Source of the DNA: Bacteroidota bacterium
GTDB taxonomy: Bacteria > Bacteroidota > Bacteroidia > 2-12-FULL-35-15
Length of the DNA: 36,991 bases
Assembly (NCBI GenBank): GCA_003151815.1
Contig: PLYN01000047.1
Span: 1 to 36,991, forward strand
Reading direction: 5' to 3'
The translations under genes were made by a program, and so were the position numbers. The notes beneath the pieces were generated by a model. It had not been told where the DNA came from and searched no databases. It saw only the letters and a program-made list of their open reading frames with translations. Each line of letters starts with the position of its first letter. The stretch's first letter is position 1. Shown one piece after another: positions 7,600 through 15,845 of this stretch.

Positions 7600-7636
7600 C
7601 AGACATTTGAATTCTATAAAACTAAAACCTGATAAG

Positions 7637-8521
7637 ATGAAAGCATATGTATTTCCGGGACAAGGTGCCCAGTTTGTTGGAATGGGGAAAGAACTGTATG
7701 AAACTTCTCCTATTGCAAAAGGATTATTTAATAAAGCCAACGATATTTTAGGTTTCCGGATAACCGATATCATGTTTAGCGGAACCGACGAAGAACTAAA
7801 ACAAACAAAAGTTACGCAGCCTGCAGTATTTTTACATTCAGTAATTTTAGCACAAACATTAGGAAGTGCCATTCAACCAGAAATGGTTGCAGGTCATAGT
7901 TTGGGTGAGTTTTCAGCTTTAGTGATAAACAAAACATTGACGTTTGAAGACGCATTAATTTTAGTTTCAAAACGCGCTTTGGCAATGCAAAAAGCATGTG
8001 AGTTGAACCCTTCCACAATGGCTGCCATTTTAAATTTGGATGATAAAATAATTGAAACCATTTGTGCTGAAATCACGCAAAGTGGCGAAATTGTAGTTGC
8101 TGCAAATTATAACAGCCCGGGACAATTGGTAATTTCCGGAACAATAAACGGAATAAATATAGCTTGTGAAAAATTAAAAGCCGCCGGCGCAAAACGTGCA
8201 TTGGTGTTACCTGTTGGCGGAGCATTTCACTCGCCATTAATGCAGCCGGCAAGTATCGAATTAGAAGCCGCCATCAAGGCAACAACCTTCCATCAACCTA
8301 TTTGTCCGGTTTACCAAAACATAACAGCAAATGCCGTTTCAAGTCCAACCGAAATCCAAAAGAATTTAATTGATCAACTTACCGCTCCTGTTAAATGGAC
8401 ACAAACTGTTCAACAGATGATTGCAGATGGCGCTACATCCTTTACTGAAGTTGGTCCGGGTAAGGTATTGCAAGGACTTGTGAAGAAAATAAATCCGGCC
8501 ATGGAAGCGATGAGTGCATGA
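7637..8521 (+). CDS. fabD: Malonyl-CoA:ACP transacylase
   Basis: The 294-residue enzyme loads malonate onto acyl carrier protein for fatty-acid synthesis. It has the N-terminal YVFPGQGAQFVGMG motif, the nucleophile Ser88 in AGHSLGEFSAL, and the catalytic His in PVGGAFHSPLM. The frame is open further upstream to 7574, but that start lies inside the terminator hairpin, and the family begins at MKAYVFPGQG, so the ATG at 7637 is chosen. No other fatty-acid gene is adjacent. Confidence 0.95.
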   Translation: MKAYVFPGQGAQFVGMGKELYETSPIAKGLFNKANDILGFRITDIMFSGTDEELKQTKVTQPAVFLHSVILAQTLGSAIQPEMVAGHSLGEFSALVINKTLTFEDALILVSKRALAMQKACELNPSTMAAILNLDDKIIETICAEITQSGEIVVAANYNSPGQLVISGTINGINIACEKLKAAGAKRALVLPVGGAFHSPLMQPASIELEAAIKATTFHQPICPVYQNITANAVSSPTEIQKNLIDQLTAPVKWTQTVQQMIADGATSFTEVGPGKVLQGLVKKINPAMEAMSA

Positions 8522-8545
8522 TAATTTTACAACATGGAGGGATTT

Positions 8546-8694
8546 TATTTCGCTCTTCTGGAGCTGAATAGATTTAGGGATTCCTTTTGCTATTATGATT
8601 ATACCCCTATGGGGTATTTAATAGCTCCAAGGGAGCGTAATCATCATAGAAATAAAATATAGAGAATAGTGCAAGCTCCATAGGAGCGAAATAT
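8546..8694. repeat. Palindromic repeat after fabD
   Basis: Outer arms at 8546-8565 and 8675-8694 (TATTTCGCTC...GGAGCT and its inverse) match with few differences. An inner hairpin ATACCCC-TAT-GGGGTAT and another GGAGCG copy lie between them. No gene is seen in the 280-bp gap between fabD and the next ORF. Confidence 0.7.
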
Positions 8695-8801
8695 TAAAGA
8701 GGTGATTTTACAAACACAAAGCTTGATCAAAAGATTTTAGACCGAATTACACTATTTTTTTTGTGTTCAATTCGTGAAATTAGTGTCCAATTTATTTTCA
8801 A

Positions 8802-9461
8802 ATGAAAAAAATATTTATAATCATTATTATTACTTCACTTTCCTTACAAGGGAAAGCACAATTTGTAAATAGTATCGGTTTTACAGTTGGTATATCTGCA
8901 AATAATCAGAAATTTTATTTCCATAATCCTGATGCAACTTTAAAAAAAAATTATCATTTTGTAGGATACAATGCGAGCTTGTTTGCTGAATTCTTCAGCC
9001 ATAAATATGTTCGCTGGGTAAGCGAATTTCAATACAATCAAAAAGGCTGCATCGATAAACAACCGGAAGCAAAATATAAAGACAAACTATCCTACGTTTG
9101 CTGGAATAATTATTTAAAATTGAGGTATGAGTTGTTTAATATAATTCCCTACATTTTGGCCGGGCCCCGATTAGAATATAAATTAACACAAAAAACACCT
9201 TCTCCACCTGTAACAGGTAAATTTGCTCCCTTACACATAAGTGCTGCTGTAGGCGCAGGAATTGAATTTATAAGTTATGGAAATATTAAATTTTTTGTTG
9301 AAGGGTTTTACAATCCTGATATAAAAAAATACAAAGTAATGATGGCATATGTGACTCCTACACTTGATATAAAAAATATTAATATTGAACTTCGGGTAGG
9401 TTTAAAATACCAATTCCAAAAAAGAGGTGAGAGTTGTAATACCCCAACTTATATTGAATAA
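8802..9461 (+). CDS. Small outer-membrane beta-barrel protein
   Basis: The 219-residue protein has a signal peptide ending at about LQGKAQ (residue 20). Its alternating strands include FVGYNASLFAEFF, WVSEFQYNQKG, YILAGPRLEYKL, GAGIEFISYG and a final IELRVGLKYQF. This is the outline of the PorT/OMP_b-brl_2 type barrels common in Bacteroidota. A short Cys-containing tail follows the last strand instead of ending at the usual aromatic residue. Ligand and role are unknown. It appears to stand alone, and its 3' end faces the lipoprotein gene with 11 bp between them. Confidence 0.75.
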   Translation: MKKIFIIIIITSLSLQGKAQFVNSIGFTVGISANNQKFYFHNPDATLKKNYHFVGYNASLFAEFFSHKYVRWVSEFQYNQKGCIDKQPEAKYKDKLSYVCWNNYLKLRYELFNIIPYILAGPRLEYKLTQKTPSPPVTGKFAPLHISAAVGAGIEFISYGNIKFFVEGFYNPDIKKYKVMMAYVTPTLDIKNINIELRVGLKYQFQKRGESCNTPTYIE

Positions 9462-9472
9462 AACAGGCAATT

Positions 9473-9880
9473 TTATTTTGTTAAAACTGCTGTTACGGTA
9501 TCCTTATTTAAACCATTATTTACAACATAAATCATATTTATCCGAGTTGAGTTTGCCAAAACTCCTGAGCCTGAAACACTATTCCCCTCTATAACTTGAG
9601 ACGGTATTGTAAAATTATTATTAATTACTGTTGCGTTAATTTTTGTGTGAAATCCATATAAAGAATCAATGGTAATAGTTGATGGAGTAGGAGCTTTTAT
9701 TGTAACAGGATATGTTGCAGGACCATTAATAGAACTGTTTTCTGAATTATGCCAACTCCCTGAAAATCCATTATTAGCAGTTGAAGTAGAAGGCGCGGTG
9801 TCTTCAGTTTTTTTACAAGAAGTAAAACATAATGTTCCGAATAATATTATTGCAAAAGTATATAAAGTTATTTTTTTCAT
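9473..9880 (-). CDS. Small lipoprotein, unknown function
   Basis: The 135-residue protein has a lipoprotein signal with the lipobox FTSC at residues 18-21, followed by a Ser/Thr/Asn-rich mature part with predicted beta strands such as STITIDSLYGFHTKINATVI. This resembles small lipocalin-like or calycin-type lipoproteins of Bacteroidota, but I recognise no named family. It would be attached to the outer membrane. Its neighbours do not suggest a function. Confidence 0.72.
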   Translation of the reverse strand: MKKITLYTFAIILFGTLCFTSCKKTEDTAPSTSTANNGFSGSWHNSENSSINGPATYPVTIKAPTPSTITIDSLYGFHTKINATVINNNFTIPSQVIEGNSVSGSGVLANSTRINMIYVVNNGLNKDTVTAVLTK

Positions 9881-9918
9881 GTTCGTATATTTACAATTTA
9901 TATTGCCGGTTTGTTAAA

Positions 9919-10098
9919 TTATTTCTTTTTATCTATTCGTCCTTTATTTTTGTCAAATCCATAAGGACAATGTTTACAGCCGTTCTCACAACAATAACCA
10001 CGTTTGAGTAAATATTTTTCGGTAAAAATAATATATCCTTCCGAGCTATAATAAAATTCATCTGCATCTAAATCTTTATGTTTCGAGAATTCTTTCAT
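9919..10098 (-). CDS. DUF5522-like Cys-rich small protein
   Basis: The frame gives 59 residues from an ATG ending at 10098 to a TAA. It has a YYSSEGYIIFTEKYLLKRG segment and then CCENGCKHCPYGF, with four cysteines and one histidine that could bind a metal. I recognise this CCxNGCxHCPYG pattern as DUF5522, a short conserved family of unknown function. It is divergent from the PLP-enzyme gene, with 27 bp between the two start codons. Its lysine-rich tail suggests possible nucleic-acid contact; this is inference. Confidence 0.78.
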   Translation of the reverse strand: MKEFSKHKDLDADEFYYSSEGYIIFTEKYLLKRGYCCENGCKHCPYGFDKNKGRIDKKK

Positions 10099-10125
10099 TA
10101 ATTCAAAATTAACTATTTTTACTTT

Positions 10126-11046
10126 ATGGTATCTGAATCAAAAATCATTCCACTGCAAACCATCAATGATTCTATCACAAAGAAACACAACATCAATTTA
10201 TATATTTTACGCACCGATCTACCTCATCCGAACATAAGTGGTAACAAGCGATTCAAGTTAAAATACAATTTGCTTGAAGCAGCAAAACAAAACAAAAACA
10301 CCCTACTCTCTTTTGGAGGAGCATTCTCCAATCATATTGTCGCAATTGCTGCCGCAGGAAAAGAATATCACTTTAATACCATTGGAATTATTCGTGGTGA
10401 AAAAAATTCAGACTTAAATCCTACATTAAAATTTGCAACGGATTGCGGTATGGACATCCATTATGTTTCACGGACACTCTATCAGAATAAAAAAGAACTC
10501 TATGAATATGTGAATCAACATTTTTCAGAAAATAATTTTTATATGATCCCTGAAGGAGGTTCTAATGCGCTAGGAATAGAGGGTTGCAAAGAAATAACCC
10601 AATCTGTAAATATTGATTTTGATTACGTATGCACTGCCTGCGGAACCGGTGCTACGATGGCCGGCATTGTTCTTTCATTAAAAAACGATCAAAAAGCAAT
10701 AGGCTTTCAAGTATTAAAAGCAGAAAATTATATTAGAAATGAAGTTTCGGAATGGTTGAACAAATTCAGAAACAACCCGGAAACAAATCAGCTCAACAAC
10801 AATTGGGAAGTAAATGAAAATTATCATTTTGGAGGATATGCAAAAGTAAAACAGGAACTAAAAGATTTTATAGATCAATTCGAACAAACTAACAACATTC
10901 CGCTTGATCGTATTTATACGGGAAAAATGATGTTTGGTATTTATGATCTGATCCAAAAAGGTTTTTTCAAAAAAGATCAATCAGTGATTGCGATTCATAC
11001 CGGAGGTTTACAAGGCGATACAAGAATTCGGAATGTGGATTTTTGA
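10126..11046 (+). CDS. PLP-dependent ACC deaminase / D-cysteine desulfhydrase family enzyme
   Basis: The 306-residue protein belongs to the fold-type II PLP enzymes. YILRTDLPHPNISGNKRFKLKYN holds the likely Schiff-base lysine in the NKxxKL context. LLSFGGAFSNHIVAIAAAG is the cofactor-contacting loop, and CTACGTGATMAGI binds the PLP phosphate. Known members open 1-aminocyclopropane-1-carboxylate or cleave D-cysteine; sequence alone does not separate the two. The protein is somewhat shorter than ACC deaminases (about 335). The glucosaminidase ORF follows immediately. Confidence 0.85.
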   Translation: MVSESKIIPLQTINDSITKKHNINLYILRTDLPHPNISGNKRFKLKYNLLEAAKQNKNTLLSFGGAFSNHIVAIAAAGKEYHFNTIGIIRGEKNSDLNPTLKFATDCGMDIHYVSRTLYQNKKELYEYVNQHFSENNFYMIPEGGSNALGIEGCKEITQSVNIDFDYVCTACGTGATMAGIVLSLKNDQKAIGFQVLKAENYIRNEVSEWLNKFRNNPETNQLNNNWEVNENYHFGGYAKVKQELKDFIDQFEQTNNIPLDRIYTGKMMFGIYDLIQKGFFKKDQSVIAIHTGGLQGDTRIRNVDF

Positions 11047-11118
11047 TTGCGGATTTGGCATTTCGAAATCGAAAAATTTATTGTTTATTTTAAAATTCTA
11101 TTAATATCTTTAAAAGAT

Positions 11119-12048
11119 ATGCTAAAACAAATCAGAATAGTATTCTTCCTAATTGTTTGTCAACTATCAGTTTTCGCGGGAAATATTGAACCTAAGATGA
11201 CTGCTGAACAATATATTGAAAATTATAAAGAAGATGCAATTAAAGAAATGACATCGCACAACATCCCCGCAAGTATCACTCTGGCGCAAGGAATGCTTGA
11301 AAGTGGAAATGGAAATAGTGATCTGGCATTGAAAGCAAACAATCATTTTGGAATTAAATGTCATAACGACTGGAAAGGTGCAACCTTTATAATGGATGAT
11401 GATAAAAAAGACGAATGTTTTAGAAAATATGATGATGTACTCGACTCCTTTAATGATCACGCACAATTTTTAACATCCCGTTCTAATTATTCAAAACTAT
11501 TCGAACTAAAAACAACTGATTACAAAGGCTGGGCAAAAGGATTAAAACAATCGGGTTATGCAACAGATCCGAAATACCCTGAACGTTTAATTACTCTTAT
11601 TGAGAAGTATGAATTATTCCAATTTGATTCGCCGAATAAACAAAAAAAGAAAGTAAAAAAAGAGGCGCAAAGCGAACCATCAAATGCTTCTAAAAAAATT
11701 CAGGAACGGGAAATATTTCGCTTAGGAATAAAAAAATATATCATTCTTAAAGAGGGCGATACTTTTTCTAAAATAGCAAAGGAAACCGACAAGTACCTTT
11801 GGCAACTTTATAAATACAATAATTTATCACCTGATGATAAATTAACGCCGGGAGAAAAATTATTTCTTCAGCCAAAAAGAAACAAAGCAAAAGAGCCTTT
11901 CCATACTGTAAAAAGTGGAGAAACAATGAGATTCATTTCTCAGATGTATGGGATAAAATTAAGATCTCTTTACAAAAAAAACAATATGAAAGCCGATGAA
12001 GAACCTAAAGAAGGAGATATACTTTATATGAGGAAGAGTAAACCTTGA
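11119..12048 (+). CDS. Secreted glucosaminidase with two LysM domains
   Basis: From the chosen ATG the product is 309 residues with a signal peptide (MLKQIRIVFFLIVCQLSVFA). A GH73-like N-acetylglucosaminidase domain (about 30-168) has the catalytic Glu61 in AQGMLESG and the NNHFGIKCH motif. LysM domains lie at about 207-251 and 261-305. It should cut the glycan strands of peptidoglycan. The frame is open back to a TTG at 11047, but that start would put 24 residues before the signal peptide, so 11119 is preferred. The last 55 codons are duplicated at 14505-14672. Confidence 0.88.
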   Translation: MLKQIRIVFFLIVCQLSVFAGNIEPKMTAEQYIENYKEDAIKEMTSHNIPASITLAQGMLESGNGNSDLALKANNHFGIKCHNDWKGATFIMDDDKKDECFRKYDDVLDSFNDHAQFLTSRSNYSKLFELKTTDYKGWAKGLKQSGYATDPKYPERLITLIEKYELFQFDSPNKQKKKVKKEAQSEPSNASKKIQEREIFRLGIKKYIILKEGDTFSKIAKETDKYLWQLYKYNNLSPDDKLTPGEKLFLQPKRNKAKEPFHTVKSGETMRFISQMYGIKLRSLYKKNNMKADEEPKEGDILYMRKSKP

Positions 12049-12065
12049 TGCTTTAAAACAAAATA

Positions 12066-12138
12066 CGTCATTGCGGGGAACGAAGCAATCTCAACGTAAA
12101 GTATTAATTAGAGATTGCTTCGTTCCTCGCAATAACGA
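12066..12138. repeat. Palindromic repeat after the glucosaminidase gene
   Basis: The left arm (12066-12092, with GAACGAAGCAATCTC) and the right arm (12111-12138, GAGATTGCTTCGTTC...) pair almost perfectly around an 18-base loop. The TTGCTTCGTTCCTCGCAAT word is a repeat I recall from many Bacteroidota genomes. It lies between two convergent genes and could serve as a two-way terminator. Confidence 0.75.
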
Positions 12139-12223
12139 CAACATATAATTTTGAACTAACGAACTGAAACAATAAAGTAATTGTAGTATACACTGAATTT
12201 TTATTCTGAAGATTTGTATTTTT

Positions 12224-13897
12224 TTATTTTTTCAACTTTGCAATTTCAGTTTTCAATGACTCTATCTGCTGCTGTTGTTCTTGCACTGCTTTTACTAAAG
12301 GAGCTATCAAATCATTGTAACGAACGCTGTACATTCCTTTATCATCAATTTTTATTATTCCATTATCAGCCGCTCCTGATTCATTTAAAGCCTCTTCGAT
12401 CCCTTGTGCAATAAAACCATATTCACGTTTTTTACTTGAATCGTTGTTGCGGATATAGGAGACAGGTTTTAACTTATTGATGAAGTTCAATCCAAGGTTT
12501 GATTCTTTGATATCCGATTTCAATCTGCTGTCGGAAGTAATTGTCCATGCTACTTGTACTCCTGCATACGTGATGTTGGTATCTCCTACCATTACTTGGT
12601 TATCGGCTGTTGCACTTGGCACTTGTGCATTATGCCCGATCGCAGTATTGTTGGATCCGGTTGTAATAGCATTACCGGCCAACTTTCCAATACCGGTGTT
12701 ATGGTTCCCTGAAGTATTTGCGTACAATGAACCGTAACCACTTGCTGTATTGTCGTTTCCTATGTTGTTTTTATAAAGTGCAAAAATACCACATGCGCTA
12801 TTTTGGTTACCTGTGGTATTATAATAAAGAGCATCCATCCCGATCGCATTATTATAATTACCTGTTGTATTGGTGATGAGTGCATTGTACCCATTTGCCG
12901 TATTATAGCTCCCTGTGGTGTTGTAATAAAGCGAGTTGGAACCTGTAGCGGTATTATCCAGGCCGCTTGTGTTCTCATGAAGGGAATAGGCTCCGTTGGC
13001 TGTATTGAAATTACCTGTCGTATTTGAAGTAAGTGCTTCAACACCATTCGCCACATTGTTGCTTCCTGTTGTATTGAATGCCAAGGCATCTTTTCCGTTG
13101 GCCGAATTCGCATTGCCTGTTGTATTGGAATGAAGCGACTGGTAACCGTTTGCCACATTACCGCTTCCTGTTGTATTGGAATAAAGCGCTTGGTATCCCA
13201 TGCCCGTATTTGCATCGGCGGTATTAGAATAAAGTACTTCGGTTCCAAACGCCGTATTTTTAGTGCCGCTAATATTTGTATATAAAGCTCCTGATCCAAC
13301 ACCGGAATTGTCATTTCCTCTATTACTGTTACCGGCAGTATAACCCAGAAAAGTAGTTCCATTTAAGCCAATAAGTCCGGCTTTATTGTTGTTTACCTTA
13401 AAGGCGAGAGCTGTACTGTCGGTCGTTCCGATAAAATTTGTTGTTGCCGATGTTCCTGTATTCCCAACTGTTTCCCAAGCTGTTGCACTAGAAACTCCAT
13501 TCAGAGCATATAAAGCAAAAGGTACGCTTAACAATTGTGATGATCCCATCGCCACATAACCGCTTCCGAAGTCGGCCTCAATAGCCATCCACTTTGTTCC
13601 TGTTCCCCACGCAATGCTTGCAAAGGTTCCTGTTACAGGAGTTCCATTTCCTATTTCAAGATTTATTAATCCCAATGTATTGGTAGTTACTGTGAAGGTT
13701 TCCTGATACGCAACAATTCCGGCAGCTGAGCTATTATGGATGGTTGCTCTGACACTGATCGCCGTTGATGCCAATGGTACTCCTGAAGCATCACGTACAA
13801 CAGATTGGTATTTAAAAGCCTGCGGAACCTGACCAAATGCAAAGGAGGAGAACAATCCGACAAGGATAAAAGTAAAAAGGGTTTTTATGGTTTTCAT
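12224..13897 (-). CDS. Secreted protein with 17-residue repeats and S74 tail-fibre chaperone domain
   Basis: The 557-residue protein has a signal peptide ending near FAFGQ, then a globular N-terminal domain (about 24-135, QAFKYQSVVRD to SVPFALYALNG). A repeat stalk (about 191-423) of roughly twelve units follows the pattern NTTGxxNxAxGxxALYx. The C-terminal S74 chaperone (about 455-540) has the autocleavage motif SDSRLK (Ser455), YGFIAQG and YNDLIAPLVKAV, then a coiled coil. S74 domains trimerise fibres and release themselves by self-cleavage. No phage genes are nearby, so a surface adhesin or fibre is more likely than a tail part. The T9SS gene lies directly upstream. Confidence 0.85.
   Translation of the reverse strand: MKTIKTLFTFILVGLFSSFAFGQVPQAFKYQSVVRDASGVPLASTAISVRATIHNSSAAGIVAYQETFTVTTNTLGLINLEIGNGTPVTGTFASIAWGTGTKWMAIEADFGSGYVAMGSSQLLSVPFALYALNGVSSATAWETVGNTGTSATTNFIGTTDSTALAFKVNNNKAGLIGLNGTTFLGYTAGNSNRGNDNSGVGSGALYTNISGTKNTAFGTEVLYSNTADANTGMGYQALYSNTTGSGNVANGYQSLHSNTTGNANSANGKDALAFNTTGSNNVANGVEALTSNTTGNFNTANGAYSLHENTSGLDNTATGSNSLYYNTTGSYNTANGYNALITNTTGNYNNAIGMDALYYNTTGNQNSACGIFALYKNNIGNDNTASGYGSLYANTSGNHNTGIGKLAGNAITTGSNNTAIGHNAQVPSATADNQVMVGDTNITYAGVQVAWTITSDSRLKSDIKESNLGLNFINKLKPVSYIRNNDSSKKREYGFIAQGIEEALNESGAADNGIIKIDDKGMYSVRYNDLIAPLVKAVQEQQQQIESLKTEIAKLKK
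12629..13327 (-). repeat. Degenerate 51-bp tandem repeats encoding the 17-residue stalk units
   Basis: About twelve consecutive units encode residues 191-423 of the S74 protein. Most are exactly 17 codons and start with Asn-Thr-Thr-Gly; one has 16 and one 19. Unit sequences differ enough that the array looks old, though the ACCTGTGGTATT-like word (minus-strand AATACCACAGGT) recurs. Confidence 0.85.
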
Positions 13898-13899
13898 AT

Positions 13900-14400
13900 T
13901 TACTGGGATTTTTCTATTTTATAAGTGTTAGATATATTTGAGATGGTGTTGGTAATTCTTAAAAGGTAAATTCCATTTGACAGATCATGAACAGAAATTT
14001 CTATACTATTTTGAACGCTTGCAGAAGTGGTTTCTTTCAGTACCAAATTGGAAAGCAGATCATAAAGTTCAAAAGTGTAATTTCCGAGAGCCTGAGAAAT
14101 ATTAATAAAAAAAGTTCCACTTGATGGATTAGGAAAAATGGTAATGTTAGAAACAGAATATCTTTGAATGTCGGTTACATTTATAGTATTTGGCTGATGA
14201 AATCCCTGACTGAAAAATTTACTTGTTGAAGAGTACGTTTCAGTCATCACTTCGCCAATTGTCCACGACATAGAACCATCAGAAGATGTTGCATATGCTC
14301 CCGCTGATCCAATAACAGAAGACGATACAGATTGAGCTAAAACTTTATAAGGTGAAAAGATAAATCCAAAAATAAAAATAAGAAAAAGGGCTTTTTTCAT
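13900..14400 (-). CDS. T9SS type A sorting-domain protein
   Basis: From the ATG at 14400 the product is 166 residues with a signal peptide (MKKALFLIFIFGFIFSPYKVLAQ). A short N-terminal region, SSDGSMSWTIGEVMTETYSS, recurs in T9SS proteins. A C-terminal sorting domain (about 90-166) has ITIFPNPSSGTFFINI, GNYTFELYDLLSNLV and LSNGIYLLRI. The C-terminal domain directs export through the type IX system and is usually cleaved. The frame is open 16 codons further up, but that would precede the signal peptide. It ends 2 bp before the S74 gene, so the two are probably one transcript. Confidence 0.87.
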   Translation of the reverse strand: MKKALFLIFIFGFIFSPYKVLAQSVSSSVIGSAGAYATSSDGSMSWTIGEVMTETYSSTSKFFSQGFHQPNTINVTDIQRYSVSNITIFPNPSSGTFFINISQALGNYTFELYDLLSNLVLKETTSASVQNSIEISVHDLSNGIYLLRITNTISNISNTYKIEKSQ

Positions 14401-14504
14401 GCTTCGTTTTTTTATTAATCCGACTAAAATATGAAAATAAAGACACATTTGCAGCTAAAGTATTTCATTTGCTTTCACAATCAACAATTACTTTAAAATA
14501 CTGA

Positions 14505-14672
14505 AACGAAGCGAAAGAGCCTTTTCATTTGGTAAAAGATATAGAAACAATGAGATCTATTTCTCAACTGTATGGGATAAAATTAAAATCTCTTTACAAA
14601 AAAAACAATATGAAAGCTGGTGAAGAACCGAAAGAAGGGGATGTGTTATTTATGAGGAAAAAGAAACGGTAA
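14505..14672 (+). pseudogene. Remnant copy of the glucosaminidase C-terminal LysM domain
   Basis: The frame encodes 55 residues (NEAKEPFHLV to FMRKKKR) and then TAA. They align without gaps to residues 255-309 of the glucosaminidase encoded at 11119-12048; I count 43 identities of 55. An in-frame TGA lies directly before the homology and there is no suitable start, so it is a truncated copy. It points in the same direction as the parent, 2.46 kb downstream, on the far side of the T9SS/S74 pair. The frame is unbroken, so the copy is either fairly recent or was under selection for some time. Confidence 0.85.
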
Positions 14673-14752
14673 CACGATACTCCTGCTTACCCTGAGTAAA
14701 AATATAACAAAGAATTAAAAAATAATAAATGTGTAAAATGCATCCTTGTTGC

Positions 14753-14782
14753 TATGGCAAGATGCCAAAAAATAATCGGCAC
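14753..14782 (+). repeat. Left 30-bp inverted repeat
   Basis: The 30 bases match 15846-15875 in reverse complement without mismatch; the match stops at both edges. The first half contains its own small palindrome, TGGCAAGATGCCA. It begins 80 bp after the LysM remnant. Confidence 0.9.
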
Positions 14783-14910
14783 GAGTTGAAAACTTCGCGC
14801 CTGCATAACGCACTAACACTCGCGTCTGCGGGGGGATAAATTTTGGCAACTATCATACTTGGCTAACCAAGCGGGTTAAAGTTTTTCTAATTTTATGCCT
14901 TTTTTTTCTA

Positions 14911-15687
14911 TCATTTTACATCGTTAAAGATGGGATTGTAAATAAATTCAGTGGGCTTTTCGGGGTCGTAAATAATACAAAAAGTTGTGAAATAATCCCC
15001 TTTAAAAATATCAGTATAAGATATTTTACCATAAAAGCAAAGGTAAATTCTCTTGTTATTAATTGCATCGAAACGCTCTTGCGATATTACCGCAGTATTG
15101 GGATTAAGATTAAAACCTCCAGTCGGAGGGGTGCTGGGTATTTGTATTGTAACGCTTTTATCAAATGGAAATTCATGATGATAAATAAAGGTGTCGAGTC
15201 GAATGATATAAGTACATCGTGCTTTCAAAGCAGGAATTTTACCCACATTAGTAATAACAGATTTCAAAGTCCATTCTTTCCCTATTACCACATTTGCCAA
15301 TGTAAATTCCTTAATATAAAGATAAGGTCTATTCTCGGCATTAAAAGCATTTTGTGCCAATTCCAAACTCTTATTTTCGTTCGCATTAGACAATTCAATT
15401 CCTTCTTTAGTAACTTTCAAAGAAGAATCAGAAATAGCAATGGATTTTTTAATATTAGAATCGGAAACCATTGCTTCGACATTAGCAATAGAATCCCTTT
15501 TCTCAACCAATTTGGTTTGGTTAGTGGCTTCTTTAAAAATCCTCCATGTTGCAAACCACAAAGCAATAGTTACAGCAACCAATAGCAAAGTAGCAATAAC
15601 CAAAGCCCAAGTAGCCCTTACAATGGCTTCTGGCTTTGGCTTTTTATTTTTTGTGGTGCGTTTACAATATGGTTCGGTTTCTTCCAA
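14911..15687 (-). CDS. Orphan membrane-anchored protein, unknown function
   Basis: The 258-residue protein has a lysine-rich N-terminus, one transmembrane helix (about residues 28-46, ATWALVIATLLLVAVTIALW) and a polar helical stretch (about 55-115). A beta-rich domain follows, with NRPYLYIKEFTLANVVIG, a VITNVGKIPALKARC segment and KRIYLCFYGKISYTDIFKG. I know this outline from unnamed proteins scattered in Bacteroidota and Proteobacteria, but no function. The only start is TTG at 15687, and an in-frame stop lies 10 codons further up. It is the sole gene between the 30-bp inverted repeats. Confidence 0.65.
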   Translation of the reverse strand: MEETEPYCKRTTKNKKPKPEAIVRATWALVIATLLLVAVTIALWFATWRIFKEATNQTKLVEKRDSIANVEAMVSDSNIKKSIAISDSSLKVTKEGIELSNANENKSLELAQNAFNAENRPYLYIKEFTLANVVIGKEWTLKSVITNVGKIPALKARCTYIIRLDTFIYHHEFPFDKSVTIQIPSTPPTGGFNLNPNTAVISQERFDAINNKRIYLCFYGKISYTDIFKGDYFTTFCIIYDPEKPTEFIYNPIFNDVK

Positions 15688-15845
15688 ATTGTTTTTTTTA
15701 CGGAAAGGACAAGTTTAAGAATTTTATCTGGAATTATTGCAATTATATTTTTGTGGTTAGGTGCTTTATGTATTGGCAAAGACGCAGATGAGCAATTCAA
15801 ACAAGAACATTTCAGCCCACAAGAGTGTTAGTATACTACATCGGG

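Noticed and set aside
7574-7636. Longer N-terminus for fabD
   Set aside because: The upstream start lies in the terminator hairpin and the family begins at MKAYVFPGQG.
11047-11118. Longer N-terminus for the glucosaminidase
   Set aside because: It would start at a TTG directly after the previous stop and put 24 residues before a clear signal peptide.
12760-13362. 200-codon frame in another register of the S74 repeat region
   Set aside because: The 51-bp repeats keep all frames open; the translation is a repeated low-quality pattern (IQQEA, WQTV) and the S74 frame has signal peptide and domain.
12224-14400. Prophage fragment
   Set aside because: The S74 domain is phage-like, but both genes have secretion signals, one has a T9SS domain, and no other phage gene is nearby.
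14785-14840. Integron attC-like site (GCATAACGCACTAACACTCGCG)
   Set aside because: It recalls attC or VCR ends, but the core sites do not match RYYYAAC or GTTRRRY and no integrase is present; kept only as one idea for the inverted-repeat element.
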